NCBI RefSeq assembly: GCF_038561935.1
Contig: NZ_CP102770.1
Span: forward strand, 558,001 to 622,000
Source: Myxococcus stipitatus
GTDB taxonomy: Bacteria; Myxococcota; Myxococcia; Myxococcales; Myxococcaceae
Direction: 5' to 3'
DNA: 64,000 nt
Each line of letters starts with the position of its first letter. Positions within the stretch are counted from its first letter, which is position 1. Under the pieces are notes generated by a model. The model was not told where the DNA came from and did no database searches. It was given only the letters and a program-made list of their open reading frames with translations. Positions 8,031 to 15,936 of this stretch are shown in pieces. Position numbers and translations under genes: made by a program.

Positions 8031-9851
8031 TCAGTACGACTCCTCGGGGACCTCCAGCAGGTCCAGCGTGCCGGCCTCCACCATGCGCGCGGCGTGGGCG
8101 AGGCCGGGGAGGACCTCCGCGCAGTACCAGCGCGCGCTCGCGAACTTGCCCACGTAGAAGGCCTTGTCCGCGGGGTTGGTCTTCATCCGCTCCAGCGCCA
8201 CGCCCGCGTGCCGCACCAGCAGCCAGCCGATGACCACCTCGGCGACGGCGGCCAGCACGCGGTTGCCCTGCAGGCCCACGTGGTACACGGACTCGCCCAG
8301 CTTCCCCATCAGCGTGCCGAGCATCATCTCCAGGTCGCCCAGCGCCTTGCCCAGCGCGGCGCGCTCCGTCTGGAGCTCTCCGCCGCCCAGGTCGCCGTCG
8401 GCCGTCTCGCGAATCTGTGACAGCAGGCCCTGGAGCGTCGCGCCGCCATCCCGCGCCACCTTGCGCATGAGCAGGTCCAGCGCCTGGATGTGCGTGGTGC
8501 CCTCGTAGAGCGTGTCGATCTTCTGGTCCCGGATGTACTGCTCCACCGGGTAGTCCATCAGGTAGCCGGAGCCGCCGTGCACCTGGAGCGAGAGCGCGAG
8601 CAGCTCGTACACCTTCTCCGAGCAGTAGCCCTTCACCAGCGGCAGCAGCATGTCGTTGAGCGTGTCCAGCTCGCCGGCCTCGGTGGCGCGGTGGCCGCCC
8701 TTCATCTCCACGCCGTCCTGGACGGAGGCGGTGAAGAGACACAGCGCGCGCATGCCTTCCGAGTACGCCTTCTGCGCCATCAGCATGCGGCGCACGTCCG
8801 GGTGCTGGAAGATGGGCACGCGCGGCGCCGTCTTGTCGCGCGCCTTCATCAGGTCCGCGCCCTGGAGCCGGTCCTTCGAGAAGGCCAGCGCGCGCTGGTA
8901 GCCCGCGGACAGCGCGGACATGGACTTCACGCCCACCGCCATGCGGGCCTGCTCGATGATGTGGAACATCTGGCGGATGCCGTCGTGGACCTCGCCCAGG
9001 AGGATGCCGCGCGAGGGCTGGCCATCGCCGAACGTCAGCTCACAGGTGACGGAGCCCTTCAGCCCCATCTTCTTCTCCAGCTTGGTGCACACGACGCCGT
9101 TGCGCTCACCCAGGCTGCCGTCCTCGTTCACCCAGAACTTGGGCACCACGAAGAGGGACAGGCCCTTGGTGCCCGGCGGTGCGCCTTCCGGACGCGCGAG
9201 CACCATGTGGATGATGTTCTCGTTCATGTCCGAGTCGCCGTTGGTGATGAAGCGCTTGACGCCTTCAATCTCCCAGATGTCCCCGCCCACGGGACGCGCC
9301 TTGGTGCGCGCGGCGCCCACGTCGCTGCCGGCGTCCGGCTCCGTCAGCACCATGGACCCGCCCCAGCGACGGTCCACCATGTGCGGCAGGAAGCGGCGCT
9401 TCTGCGGCTCCGTGCCCAGCCGGTCGATGACTCGCGCGACCAGGTTGCCCAGCGTGTAGAAGGCCAGCGAGGCGTTGGAGCCGACAATCAGCTCGAAGGT
9501 GGCCCAGAACAGCGAGGGCGGCGCGCCCATGCCGCCCAGGTGCGTCGGCTGCTCCAGCAGGTGCATGCCGGCGTCGAAGTAGGCCGCCATCGACTTCTTG
9601 AGCCCCGGAGGCAACGTCACCTCGCCGTTCTCCAGCTTGGGCGGCGTGTGCTCGGACTCGTCGAAGGAGGGGGACAGCTCGGTCTTGCTCAGCAGCGCGA
9701 ACGTCTCCAGGAGCTGCCGCGCCGCCGTCTCATCCAGGTCGCCGAAGGGCGCGTGTCCCAACGAGGTGCGGCCGATATCGAGAAACTCGAAGAGGTTGAA
9801 CTCGATATCGCGAAGGTTGGGGACGTAGTGGTTCGTCGACGACGACATCAC
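8031..9851 (-). CDS. Acyl-CoA dehydrogenase, DmdC/AidB-like length class
   Basis: A 606-residue flavoenzyme (start ATG 9851 or the next codon). FAD/acyl-CoA motifs are present: MVLTEPDAGSDVGAARTKA, EIEGVKRFITNGD, and the catalytic glutamate in DTLYEGTTHIQALDL. The extra length (about 600 against the usual 380), the N-terminal segment with NLFEFLDIG and the C-terminal helical extension match the 3-methylmercaptopropionyl-CoA dehydrogenase-like group, a large-subunit acyl-CoA dehydrogenase class common in myxobacteria. It oxidises an acyl-CoA to the enoyl-CoA with electron transfer to ETF; the natural substrate is unclear (fatty acyl-CoA is as likely as the sulfur compound). No beta-oxidation partner is adjacent. 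Confidence 0.9.
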   Translation of the reverse strand: MMSSSTNHYVPNLRDIEFNLFEFLDIGRTSLGHAPFGDLDETAARQLLETFALLSKTELSPSFDESEHTPPKLENGEVTLPPGLKKSMAAYFDAGMHLLEQPTHLGGMGAPPSLFWATFELIVGSNASLAFYTLGNLVARVIDRLGTEPQKRRFLPHMVDRRWGGSMVLTEPDAGSDVGAARTKARPVGGDIWEIEGVKRFITNGDSDMNENIIHMVLARPEGAPPGTKGLSLFVVPKFWVNEDGSLGERNGVVCTKLEKKMGLKGSVTCELTFGDGQPSRGILLGEVHDGIRQMFHIIEQARMAVGVKSMSALSAGYQRALAFSKDRLQGADLMKARDKTAPRVPIFQHPDVRRMLMAQKAYSEGMRALCLFTASVQDGVEMKGGHRATEAGELDTLNDMLLPLVKGYCSEKVYELLALSLQVHGGSGYLMDYPVEQYIRDQKIDTLYEGTTHIQALDLLMRKVARDGGATLQGLLSQIRETADGDLGGGELQTERAALGKALGDLEMMLGTLMGKLGESVYHVGLQGNRVLAAVAEVVIGWLLVRHAGVALERMKTNPADKAFYVGKFASARWYCAEVLPGLAHAARMVEAGTLDLLEVPEESY

Positions 9852-9915
9852 GGACTCCTCGTGGGAACGAAAGCCCCGAAGGTAGCCGAGATTGATTTTC
9901 GAGTCAGCCGAACAG

Positions 9916-9950
9916 CCAGCACCCCGCGGGGTGGGTCCGCGGGGTGCTGG
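9916..9950 (-). terminator. Perfect terminator hairpin after the slipin gene
   Basis: CCAGCACCCCGCGG pairs perfectly with CCGCGGGGTGCTGG (14 bp, 7-base loop), 11 bases past the slipin stop codon on the minus strand and upstream of the acyl-CoA dehydrogenase, separating the two units. Confidence 0.8.
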
Positions 9951-9961
9951 TGGACACTGTC

Positions 9962-11050
9962 TCAGCCCTTGAGCTGGAGCGAGGGCACCGCGCCCTCGCC
10001 GAGCACCAGGTGGACCTGGCCGACCTTGGCGGCGAGGTCCTTGTACGCCTCGAGCTCCTTGAGGCGCACCAGCAGCGGGTTCTCCGCGAGCACCTTCGCC
10101 GTCTGCGCCAGGGAGCGCGTGGCGGCCGTCTCCTCGCGGCGCGTGATGACGTTGGCCTCGGCCTCCTTCTGGGCCTGGATGACGCGGTTGAGCAGGTTCT
10201 TCATCTCACCCGGGAGCACGATGTCCTTGATGCCGAAGTGCAGCACCTCCAGGCCCACCGACTCGGCGCGGCCCTTCACCTCGGAGAAGAGGCCCTCGGC
10301 GACAATCTCGCGCGAGGCGAGCAGCTCATCCAGCGTGCGGGCCGCCACCGCCTCGCGGGCCGCCAGCTGCATGGCCAGGTAGAGGATGTCGTCCGGCGTG
10401 CGCGCGACCACCGCGAGGCGGCGCGCATCCGCCACGCGGAAGGCCGTGGAGAGGTTGAGGCGCAGCGTCACGCGGTCCTTCGTCATCACCTCCTGGCCCG
10501 TCACGTGGAGCAGGCGCTCACGCAGGTCGATGACGGCGAGCTGGACCTTGCGCGCCACCGTCCACGCGGCATGGCGGCCCGCGGGAAGCACCGCGTCCAG
10601 CGCGCCGTCCACGTAGCGCAGCACCACGCTGCCGTCGGCGGACGTGGCCTCCACGTAGTCGTTGGCGGGCACCAGGGCGCGCACGTCGTCACGCAGCGGG
10701 GCCGTGGCCACGCCGGACGTGTCCACGCGCTCCACCTTCACGTTGTCCACCAGCCACACCTGGTGCTGGCCGCGGCCCAGCCACTTCGCGGGGCGGCCGC
10801 GGTGGTAGAGGACGGCGCGCTCGTCGGGGCCCAGGTCGATGACCTGGAGGTCCGACGGAGGCACGAGGGCGAGCAGCTCCGTGTCGAGGTTGGCGACGAG
10901 CGTGTTCGTGGGAACGCGGACGACGCGCACGCTGCGGAACGGATGGTTCAGGCGGTAGCGGCCCGGAGAGAGGTAGCGCTGGGGGACCTCGTCCACCAGG
11001 ACGAAGGCACGCTCGTTCTGCACCACATCCACACGCATGAAGAAGCTCAT
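9962..11050 (-). CDS. Slipin / SPFH-domain protein
   Basis: A 362-residue protein from ATG 11050, which has a strong GGAGG site about 6 bases upstream; the much longer open frame above it contains the antisense of the tRNA-like locus and is not coding. The SPFH (band 7) domain spans roughly residues 110-310, with the slipin pattern VQLAVIDLRERLLHVTGQEVMTKDRVTLRLNL and the tail VLHFGIKDIVLPGEMK, then a coiled helical region with ITRREETAATRSLAQTAKVL. Unlike classical slipins there is no N-terminal membrane hairpin; the first 100 residues instead hold two short repeated beta modules (YLSPGRYRL and WLGRGQHQVW). It probably scaffolds membrane microdomains or acts in envelope stress, but membrane attachment is unclear. 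Confidence 0.85.
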   Translation of the reverse strand: MSFFMRVDVVQNERAFVLVDEVPQRYLSPGRYRLNHPFRSVRVVRVPTNTLVANLDTELLALVPPSDLQVIDLGPDERAVLYHRGRPAKWLGRGQHQVWLVDNVKVERVDTSGVATAPLRDDVRALVPANDYVEATSADGSVVLRYVDGALDAVLPAGRHAAWTVARKVQLAVIDLRERLLHVTGQEVMTKDRVTLRLNLSTAFRVADARRLAVVARTPDDILYLAMQLAAREAVAARTLDELLASREIVAEGLFSEVKGRAESVGLEVLHFGIKDIVLPGEMKNLLNRVIQAQKEAEANVITRREETAATRSLAQTAKVLAENPLLVRLKELEAYKDLAAKVGQVHLVLGEGAVPSLQLKG

Positions 11051-11364
11051 CGCGCACCTCCTTTCCCCCGAAGGGGCACATGAAACCGGGGCGCGAAGGT
11101 GGCGCGAAGACGCGCGCGTCCCGGGACTGCTGGAAGCTGAAAAAGAGAAGGCTCCACCCTCCACGGGCGAAGCACGCCGACAACGTGTCCGGGGCTCATC
11201 CCCGCATCCCGCAATCACGGGCCGCACCGGGCGCGGACGGCGGCAGGTCATCCCGCGAGCAACACGGGAGGGGACTGTCGCCCTGGCGGACGGTGGGGCT
11301 TCGCGGTGGAGGAGGGGGGATGCGTGGGACCAGCGTGCTCGCCAGCTCGGAGTGGAGCCTCTTG
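11051..11364. other. Upstream region of the slipin gene, no gene seen
   Basis: About 310 bases between the slipin start and the tRNA-like locus. Apart from the slipin ribosome binding site I see no supported feature; the open frames crossing it in both directions lack conserved content. Confidence 0.35.
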
Positions 11365-11436
11365 CAGCGAACGAAGGATTCGAACCTTCAACCTCAAGAT
11401 TAGGAGTCTTGTGCTCTACCGTTGAGCTAGTTGTGA
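11365..11436 (-). tRNA. tRNA-Arg(CCU)-like locus with defective acceptor stem
   Basis: Read on the minus strand, the D arm (GCTC-loop-GAGC with GG in the loop), the anticodon arm (CAAGA / TCTTG around loop CTCCTAA, anticodon CCT) and the T arm (GAAGG-TTCGAAT-CCTTC) are all perfect. The acceptor stem is not: 5' TCACAAC against 3' GTTCGCT gives only the three pairs nearest the body (AAC/GTT); the outer four positions do not pair. No genomic CCA is encoded (CAA). It may be a pseudo-tRNA, a locus altered by a past integration event, or a real tRNA rescued by unusual processing. Another intact tRNA-Arg(CCU) elsewhere in the genome would support the pseudogene reading. Confidence 0.5.
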
Positions 11437-11684
11437 GAACCCACTCCCCCGAAGAGGAGCGTCTCGGTTTGGCTGTTGAGCGGCGGCCGGCCGGAAGCAT
11501 CCGATGTGAGGGAGCCACCGCGAACGATGGCCCCGAGGACACCCCGCCCGGTACGCGGCGCGCAGTGCGCACCCGCCCAGGCCAGGGAGCTCGGGGATAG
11601 AACCGTGGCACCTCTGAAGTGCTTCGGCGGCGAGTGACGCCAGGCCGTCAGTTCACCTGACAGCCTCTGCTCGAACGGCGCGGC
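11437..11684. other. Intergenic region between tRNA-like locus and methyltransferase gene
   Basis: No gene is seen. Any promoter for the tRNA-like locus must lie here, but I find no clear -35/-10 pair. Confidence 0.3.
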
Positions 11685-12335
11685 TCAGGGGCGCTCGACG
11701 CTCCACCAGCCGAACCACAAGGTCCGTTGTTCCGTGAGCTGCACCCAACCCGGCGCGTGCACATAGGCACGGGGTTGCAGTCCCGCGGTGCGCACCGCGC
11801 GGGCGGCCTCCTCGAACGAGTACAGGTGCAGCGTCACCGGGGGCCCGCCGGTGGGAATCTCACGCGTGGGGGCCTCATGGGCTTCATGTCCGGGGCGCCG
11901 CTCCAGCGCGGTGAAGAGGAGTCTTCCTCCGGGGGCGAGTGCCTCGGAGAGATGCGCGAGGACTCGGGGCAGGTCGTCACAGAAGTCGAGGCAGCCCACG
12001 GCGAGCGCCACGTCGAAGCGCCCCCACTCCGGAGGCAGCGGTTGGTAGTAGCTGTGGACGCGCCACTCCCCGGAGGGTCGGGCTTGGCGCGCGAGCGCGA
12101 GCATCTCCGGAGACAGGTCCGTGCCGAGCACGGACACGGAGGCGTCCAGGTCCCGGGTGTGGAGGCCCGGTCCGCAGCCGACGTCGAGCACGCGACACCC
12201 AGGCGTCACCGCCTCCGAGAGGAAGCGCTCCACGCGGTCGTCATACCGGCTCAGCACCGGGAAGAGCGCCTCGTAGGACGGGGCAATCTCCGTGTAGATG
12301 CTCCGGACCTCGTCTTCCTGCCAACCAGGCGTCAT
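11685..12335 (-). CDS. SAM-dependent class I methyltransferase
   Basis: A 216-residue protein from ATG 12335 (a GTG just before it is possible). Motif I is VLDVGCGPG (49-57), followed by the acidic end of beta2 in VLGTDLSPEML and motif post-I with FDVALAVGCLDFCDD, then LAPGGRLLFTALE, the normal order for the Methyltransf_11/25 fold. The N-terminal WQEDEVRSIYTEIAPSYEALFP helix is typical of small-molecule methyltransferases. Substrate unknown. It lies 44 bases downstream of the zinc-ribbon gene on the same strand and may be co-transcribed with it. Confidence 0.88.
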   Translation of the reverse strand: MTPGWQEDEVRSIYTEIAPSYEALFPVLSRYDDRVERFLSEAVTPGCRVLDVGCGPGLHTRDLDASVSVLGTDLSPEMLALARQARPSGEWRVHSYYQPLPPEWGRFDVALAVGCLDFCDDLPRVLAHLSEALAPGGRLLFTALERRPGHEAHEAPTREIPTGGPPVTLHLYSFEEAARAVRTAGLQPRAYVHAPGWVQLTEQRTLWFGWWSVERP

Positions 12336-12379
12336 CACGCGTCGCCCTCACCCACGGAGAAAGGGTGGGGCCCCGCGCC

Positions 12380-13018
12380 TCACCCACTCCGGGGTGAACC
12401 ACATTCCGGGCAGAACTTCGCGCTCGCCGGAATGTCGGTGCCGCACTTCCCACAGCTCAGCTTCTGGGCGGCGAGAGGCTTGCCGCATTCCGTGCAGAAC
12501 TTGCCACCGTCCACCTTCGCGGCGCAGTGCGGGCACGCCACCGTCCGCGTCTGTTTCATATCGAGCGTCGCGACGTGGTCCACCGTGCGTGCCTTCTCGC
12601 GCGCCTGCTCCACCGCGACGTGCGCCTGGATGGAGGCGGCCTCCTCCGCGAGGTCCGGCGCGCACGTCTCACACAGCCCGCGCCCCTCGTTCCAACACGA
12701 GCGCGGACACACCCACTTGCCGCAGCGGGTGCAGTTCTTGAAGTGCTGCTTCCCGGCGTCCACGGCCTCGGCGTAGGCGTCGTCCCAGCCCTGGCCTCGC
12801 AGTGCGTCCTTCAGGTGCGTGCCCGCGTGCGCCGCGCGGCCGATGGTTCCGCCGAAGAAGGAGCCCGCCGCCCGCAGGAGCCCGGTGGCGACGCCCACCT
12901 TGCTCGCGATGAAGGGTGACATGTGCCCGTTGCCGCACTTGTCACAAAAGAACTCGAACTGAAACCCGTAGTCGTTCGAGCGGTCCGTGTAATTGCGCGT
13001 GAACTGAATCATCGACAT
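12380..13018 (-). CDS. Zinc-ribbon protein with triple Cys clusters
   Basis: A 212-residue protein from ATG 13018. It starts with a treble-clef-like cluster (FFCDKCG, C25/C28), a hydrophobic/Gly-rich stretch, a Cys-rich centre (NCTRCGKWVCPRSC and LCETCAPD) and a C-terminal double zinc ribbon (ACPHCAAK...FCTECGKPL and SCGKCGTDI...FCPECGSP). Double zinc ribbons usually mediate protein or nucleic-acid contacts. A short helical/coiled region (about 135-160) separates the two halves. No catalytic domain. It may work with the unknown 422-residue protein encoded immediately upstream on the same strand (54-base gap). Confidence 0.82.
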   Translation of the reverse strand: MSMIQFTRNYTDRSNDYGFQFEFFCDKCGNGHMSPFIASKVGVATGLLRAAGSFFGGTIGRAAHAGTHLKDALRGQGWDDAYAEAVDAGKQHFKNCTRCGKWVCPRSCWNEGRGLCETCAPDLAEEAASIQAHVAVEQAREKARTVDHVATLDMKQTRTVACPHCAAKVDGGKFCTECGKPLAAQKLSCGKCGTDIPASAKFCPECGSPRSG

Positions 13019-13072
13019 GTCGTGCTGGCTCCTGCGGCAACACGACTTCAACCTACCACGGTCCGTGTGGGC

Positions 13073-14341
13073 TCACGCCGCGGTGGTGGCGTGGTCCAGC
13101 GAGCGCCACGTGCCCAGCGCCCAGTCCTCCTCCTCCGGGTCGTCGAAGCTCACCACGCACAGCGCTCGATGCGGCCCCGAGCTGCACACCGCCGTCAGCC
13201 GGCACTCTCCCGCCTCCTTGCGCAGCGACGCCCGGCCACTCACCCGCTGGCCGTGGTGCTCCAGCTCCATCATCGCGGGGTGCTCGGCCATCGAGGGCAG
13301 GGCGCCATCCTCCAGCGGCATGAAGCGCACCGTGCGCCGATGGTCCCGCGCCACCCACGTTCCATCCTCCAGGTGCGCCTCCGCCAGCGAGCCCGGGATG
13401 CGGATGGCCCAGCCCTCCGGCAGCGCCACGTGCACCGCGCCTCGGCGATAGCCCAGGGAGGGGCCGCGCGCGGGGTGGGTCTCCGCCTGCTGGTGGACGA
13501 ACTCCGCCAGCGTCCCGCCCACGCCCAGATAGCCCAGCACCTCCCGCCACTCGCGCCACGGATAGGTGAGGCTCGGGTCCTCCCGCCACGCCTGCTCCAG
13601 CGTGCGCGCCACCTTGCGCATCAACCGGCGCTCCTCGTCCAGCAGGGGAGGGCGCCACACCACCTCCGTCCACAGCCGGCACAGCGCCCGGCCCAGCCGC
13701 GCGTGTGCCCCCACGCCCTGCTTCCACCACGGGAACACATCCATGCCCAGCCGAGGGTCCTCGTACACGCGCCGCATCCACCGCTCATCCCGAGGCCCCA
13801 GCGGCGTCAGCAGCGCACCGGGGTGCTCGAAGACGTGGCCGAAGCGCATGGACATCGCGCAGCCCGCGGCGCCTCGGCTGCGCATGCGCAGCACCTGCCC
13901 CACCGACTCCTGGAGCCAGGCCAGCATGTAGACTTCCACGGGGCCCGCGTCGCCGGTGTGGAAGTAACCGGTCGGGTCTCCCACGCGCTCGGCTTCGTTC
14001 GCGTCCGCCCACTCGATGTCCAGGGCCTTCCCCAGCGCCTTGAACAAATCACACACGAAGATGTGGTAGCCCGGACCCACCGCGGACGTCTCCGCGGAGA
14101 CAATCATTCGCAGGTTGCTGGTCGCGAGAATGGAGATTTCTCCCGCGGCTGGATGCAATCGCAGCTTCAACACGGGCGCACCGAGCGGCCCGGTCTCCAT
14201 CCGGCTGCTCTCCAGCCATTCCTTCGCATGGTGCTGGAACCATTGCTCCACCAGCTCCAGCCAGGAACCCGAGCTCCAGGAGGGCGACAGAAGACAGACG
14301 TCCCCACCACGTCGTCCGGCCAGCAACACCTTCAAGCTCAT
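13073..14341 (-). CDS. Hypothetical protein, 422 residues
   Basis: Start ATG 14341 has GAGAGG nearby; a GTG-type extension upstream is not needed. No signal peptide or membrane helix is evident. The sequence is Trp-rich (WSSGSW, WFQHH, EWLESS, WWKQG, WREWREVLGYL) and mixed alpha/beta, ending with a beta-rich part that resembles an Ig- or lipocalin-like tail (VRFMPLEDG, HHGQRVSGRASL, ALCVVSFDD). I do not recognise a family and assign no function. It is followed by the zinc-ribbon and methyltransferase genes on the same strand, so the three may form one transcription unit. Confidence 0.7.
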   Translation of the reverse strand: MSLKVLLAGRRGGDVCLLSPSWSSGSWLELVEQWFQHHAKEWLESSRMETGPLGAPVLKLRLHPAAGEISILATSNLRMIVSAETSAVGPGYHIFVCDLFKALGKALDIEWADANEAERVGDPTGYFHTGDAGPVEVYMLAWLQESVGQVLRMRSRGAAGCAMSMRFGHVFEHPGALLTPLGPRDERWMRRVYEDPRLGMDVFPWWKQGVGAHARLGRALCRLWTEVVWRPPLLDEERRLMRKVARTLEQAWREDPSLTYPWREWREVLGYLGVGGTLAEFVHQQAETHPARGPSLGYRRGAVHVALPEGWAIRIPGSLAEAHLEDGTWVARDHRRTVRFMPLEDGALPSMAEHPAMMELEHHGQRVSGRASLRKEAGECRLTAVCSSGPHRALCVVSFDDPEEEDWALGTWRSLDHATTAA

Positions 14342-14583
14342 TTCGCCTCTCACGGTTCAGGACCCCCCCGCTTCGCCCTCGGATGAGGAGGTCTCCACGC
14401 TTTGGTCAGGAAAGCGCGGTTCACCCTGGAAGTGCCACTGACCGCGCGTGCCTGCGGGCCCGTGCGCCATGTGGCGCGGAGGCTTGAGCGGGTGGACGGG
14501 TGCTCGTCTGGATGGCTGCTCGAGGGAGGGGCCTTCACACCCCACCCCCGTGAGTCATTGAGCCTCGGCCGGTGAATGGCCTC

Positions 14584-15045
14584 TCAGTAAGCGGGGGCGG
14601 TCGCGGTGTCCTTGCTGGGGTCCTTGTTGGCGTTGGCGGTGACCTTCTCCGCGATGCGCGCCCAGCCCTCGTGTTGGCGCACGGCGTCGAGCGAGGGCTC
14701 GAGGTTCATCGTCTGGAGCGCGGCGAAGCCCTCGTCGGCGGCGCGGCCCAGCCAGATGAGGGACTCGTCGATGCTGCCGCCTCGGGCCGCGATGACGCCG
14801 GCGTAGTAGAGGCCGTCCGGGTGACGGAAGCCGTCGTTGTAGGCCTTGCGGTAGAGGAACAGCGCGTCCTCGTAGCGGCCGTCCTCGAGCAGCTTGTCCG
14901 CCTCGGCGCCCAGGCGGCGCGCCTCGCTGGCGTCCGGCGGAACAGGGCGGGGCGCGGGCCCCGAGGGCGTGCGCGGGTCGTTGGTGTGCGTCGTGGCGCA
15001 GGCAGTGAGCTGCAGGACAGCGAGGACCGTGAGAAGACGGCGCAT
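14584..15045 (-). CDS. Lipoprotein with TPR-like helices
   Basis: A 153-residue protein from ATG 15045. Residues 1-16 are a lipoprotein signal with lipobox LTAC (Cys16). After a Pro-rich spacer, about residues 45-140 form helix pairs with the TPR-like spacing: EARRLGAEADKLLEDGRYEDALFLYRKAY, then GLYYAGVIAARGGSIDESLIWLGRAAD, then ALQTMNLEPSLDAVRQHEGW. TPR-containing lipoproteins usually assemble envelope complexes. The long open frame upstream of 15045 is out of character and was not used. It lies 131 bases downstream of the Pro/Thr-rich lipoprotein gene on the same strand. Confidence 0.8.
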   Translation of the reverse strand: MRRLLTVLAVLQLTACATTHTNDPRTPSGPAPRPVPPDASEARRLGAEADKLLEDGRYEDALFLYRKAYNDGFRHPDGLYYAGVIAARGGSIDESLIWLGRAADEGFAALQTMNLEPSLDAVRQHEGWARIAEKVTANANKDPSKDTATAPAY

Positions 15046-15176
15046 GGCGTGGCGCTCCTGTGTGGAAAGCTGGAACACGGGACGCTGCCAAGGCCCAGCC
15101 CCCCAGGCAAGCGGGGGGCGGGCGACAGGATGATGTCTCACGGGGGGGCCGCCCCGGCTCGGGGTAACCCCCATCC

Positions 15177-15623
15177 CTAGGGATGGCCGTCGGGCCGCTC
15201 GGGGGACTCGTGGGAGTCGGGCGCGTACGGGTCCTCGCGATTGCTCGGGTCGGGCATCGGCAGGGCGTCGTCATCGCGCGGGGTGGGGCTGGGGTCCACG
15301 CTCGGGTCCGACGCGGGATTCCTCATGCCGGAGCCGCCCGTGCCTGGCGGCACCGTCGAGTCCGACTCCGTGGGAGGACTCACGATGGGGTCGTCCGGTG
15401 GGGGCGGAGTGGTGGGGAGGCCGCTGCCGCCCGTGTTCGAGTCCGGGGGCGGGGTCGTGGGGGGCGTGGTCGTGCCGGACTCCGTCGGCGTGGTCGATTG
15501 GTCCGTGGGGGGCGGCGTCTCCTCGCGCTTGGCGCCTGAGTCGGACTTGCACGCAACGCCCAACGTGAGTGCGCCCGCGACGAGCGCACCCAGGACACAC
15601 CGGGTTCTCGAGAAGGTCTTCAT
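15177..15623 (-). CDS. Pro/Thr-rich lipoprotein
   Basis: A 148-residue protein from ATG 15623 with a lipoprotein signal (lipobox LGVAC, Cys25). The rest is low-complexity: long runs of Pro, Thr, Ser, Asp and Gly with no secondary-structure signal, typical of a cell-surface spacer or stalk. It resembles in composition the lipoprotein at 17804-18229, so both may belong to one family of disordered lipoproteins. Function unknown. Orientation and spacing fit co-transcription with the TPR lipoprotein downstream. Confidence 0.75.
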   Translation of the reverse strand: MKTFSRTRCVLGALVAGALTLGVACKSDSGAKREETPPPTDQSTTPTESGTTTPPTTPPPDSNTGGSGLPTTPPPPDDPIVSPPTESDSTVPPGTGGSGMRNPASDPSVDPSPTPRDDDALPMPDPSNREDPYAPDSHESPERPDGHP

Positions 15624-15936
15624 GGTGAGCCTCTCCATGGGAAGGGGTGGATGGCCGCGAGTGGCGCGGCGAGTGGTTGTTGGCCAGAACGTGTGCAGCG
15701 AAGAGGGGACCCGCAGGGGCCGCTTCCCTGGCCGGCTGCTTCCCTGGGCGACGGTGGATATCGGATGCGGGTCCTCTTGCGGGCACGTGGTGGTCTTTCA
15801 GTGTTGGCTTCAGCCCGCGGGAGTGCCTGGCATTGCACTCCCGGCCGTGGCGTGGCTCTTCGATTCGTTGCAAATACGCCTCGCTCGAAATGTCGCGAAC
15901 CCTCTCGGGAGCCGCGGTTGACGAGGAGGGTTTGCG
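15624..15936. other. Divergent promoter region
   Basis: About 310 bases between the leftward lipoprotein gene and rightward kdd gene. An AT-richer patch TTGCAAATACG (about 15868-15880) is the only promoter-like spot; no -10 box at a good distance was found. The kdd ribosome binding site GAGGAGGG sits about 9 bases before ATG 15937. Confidence 0.35.
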
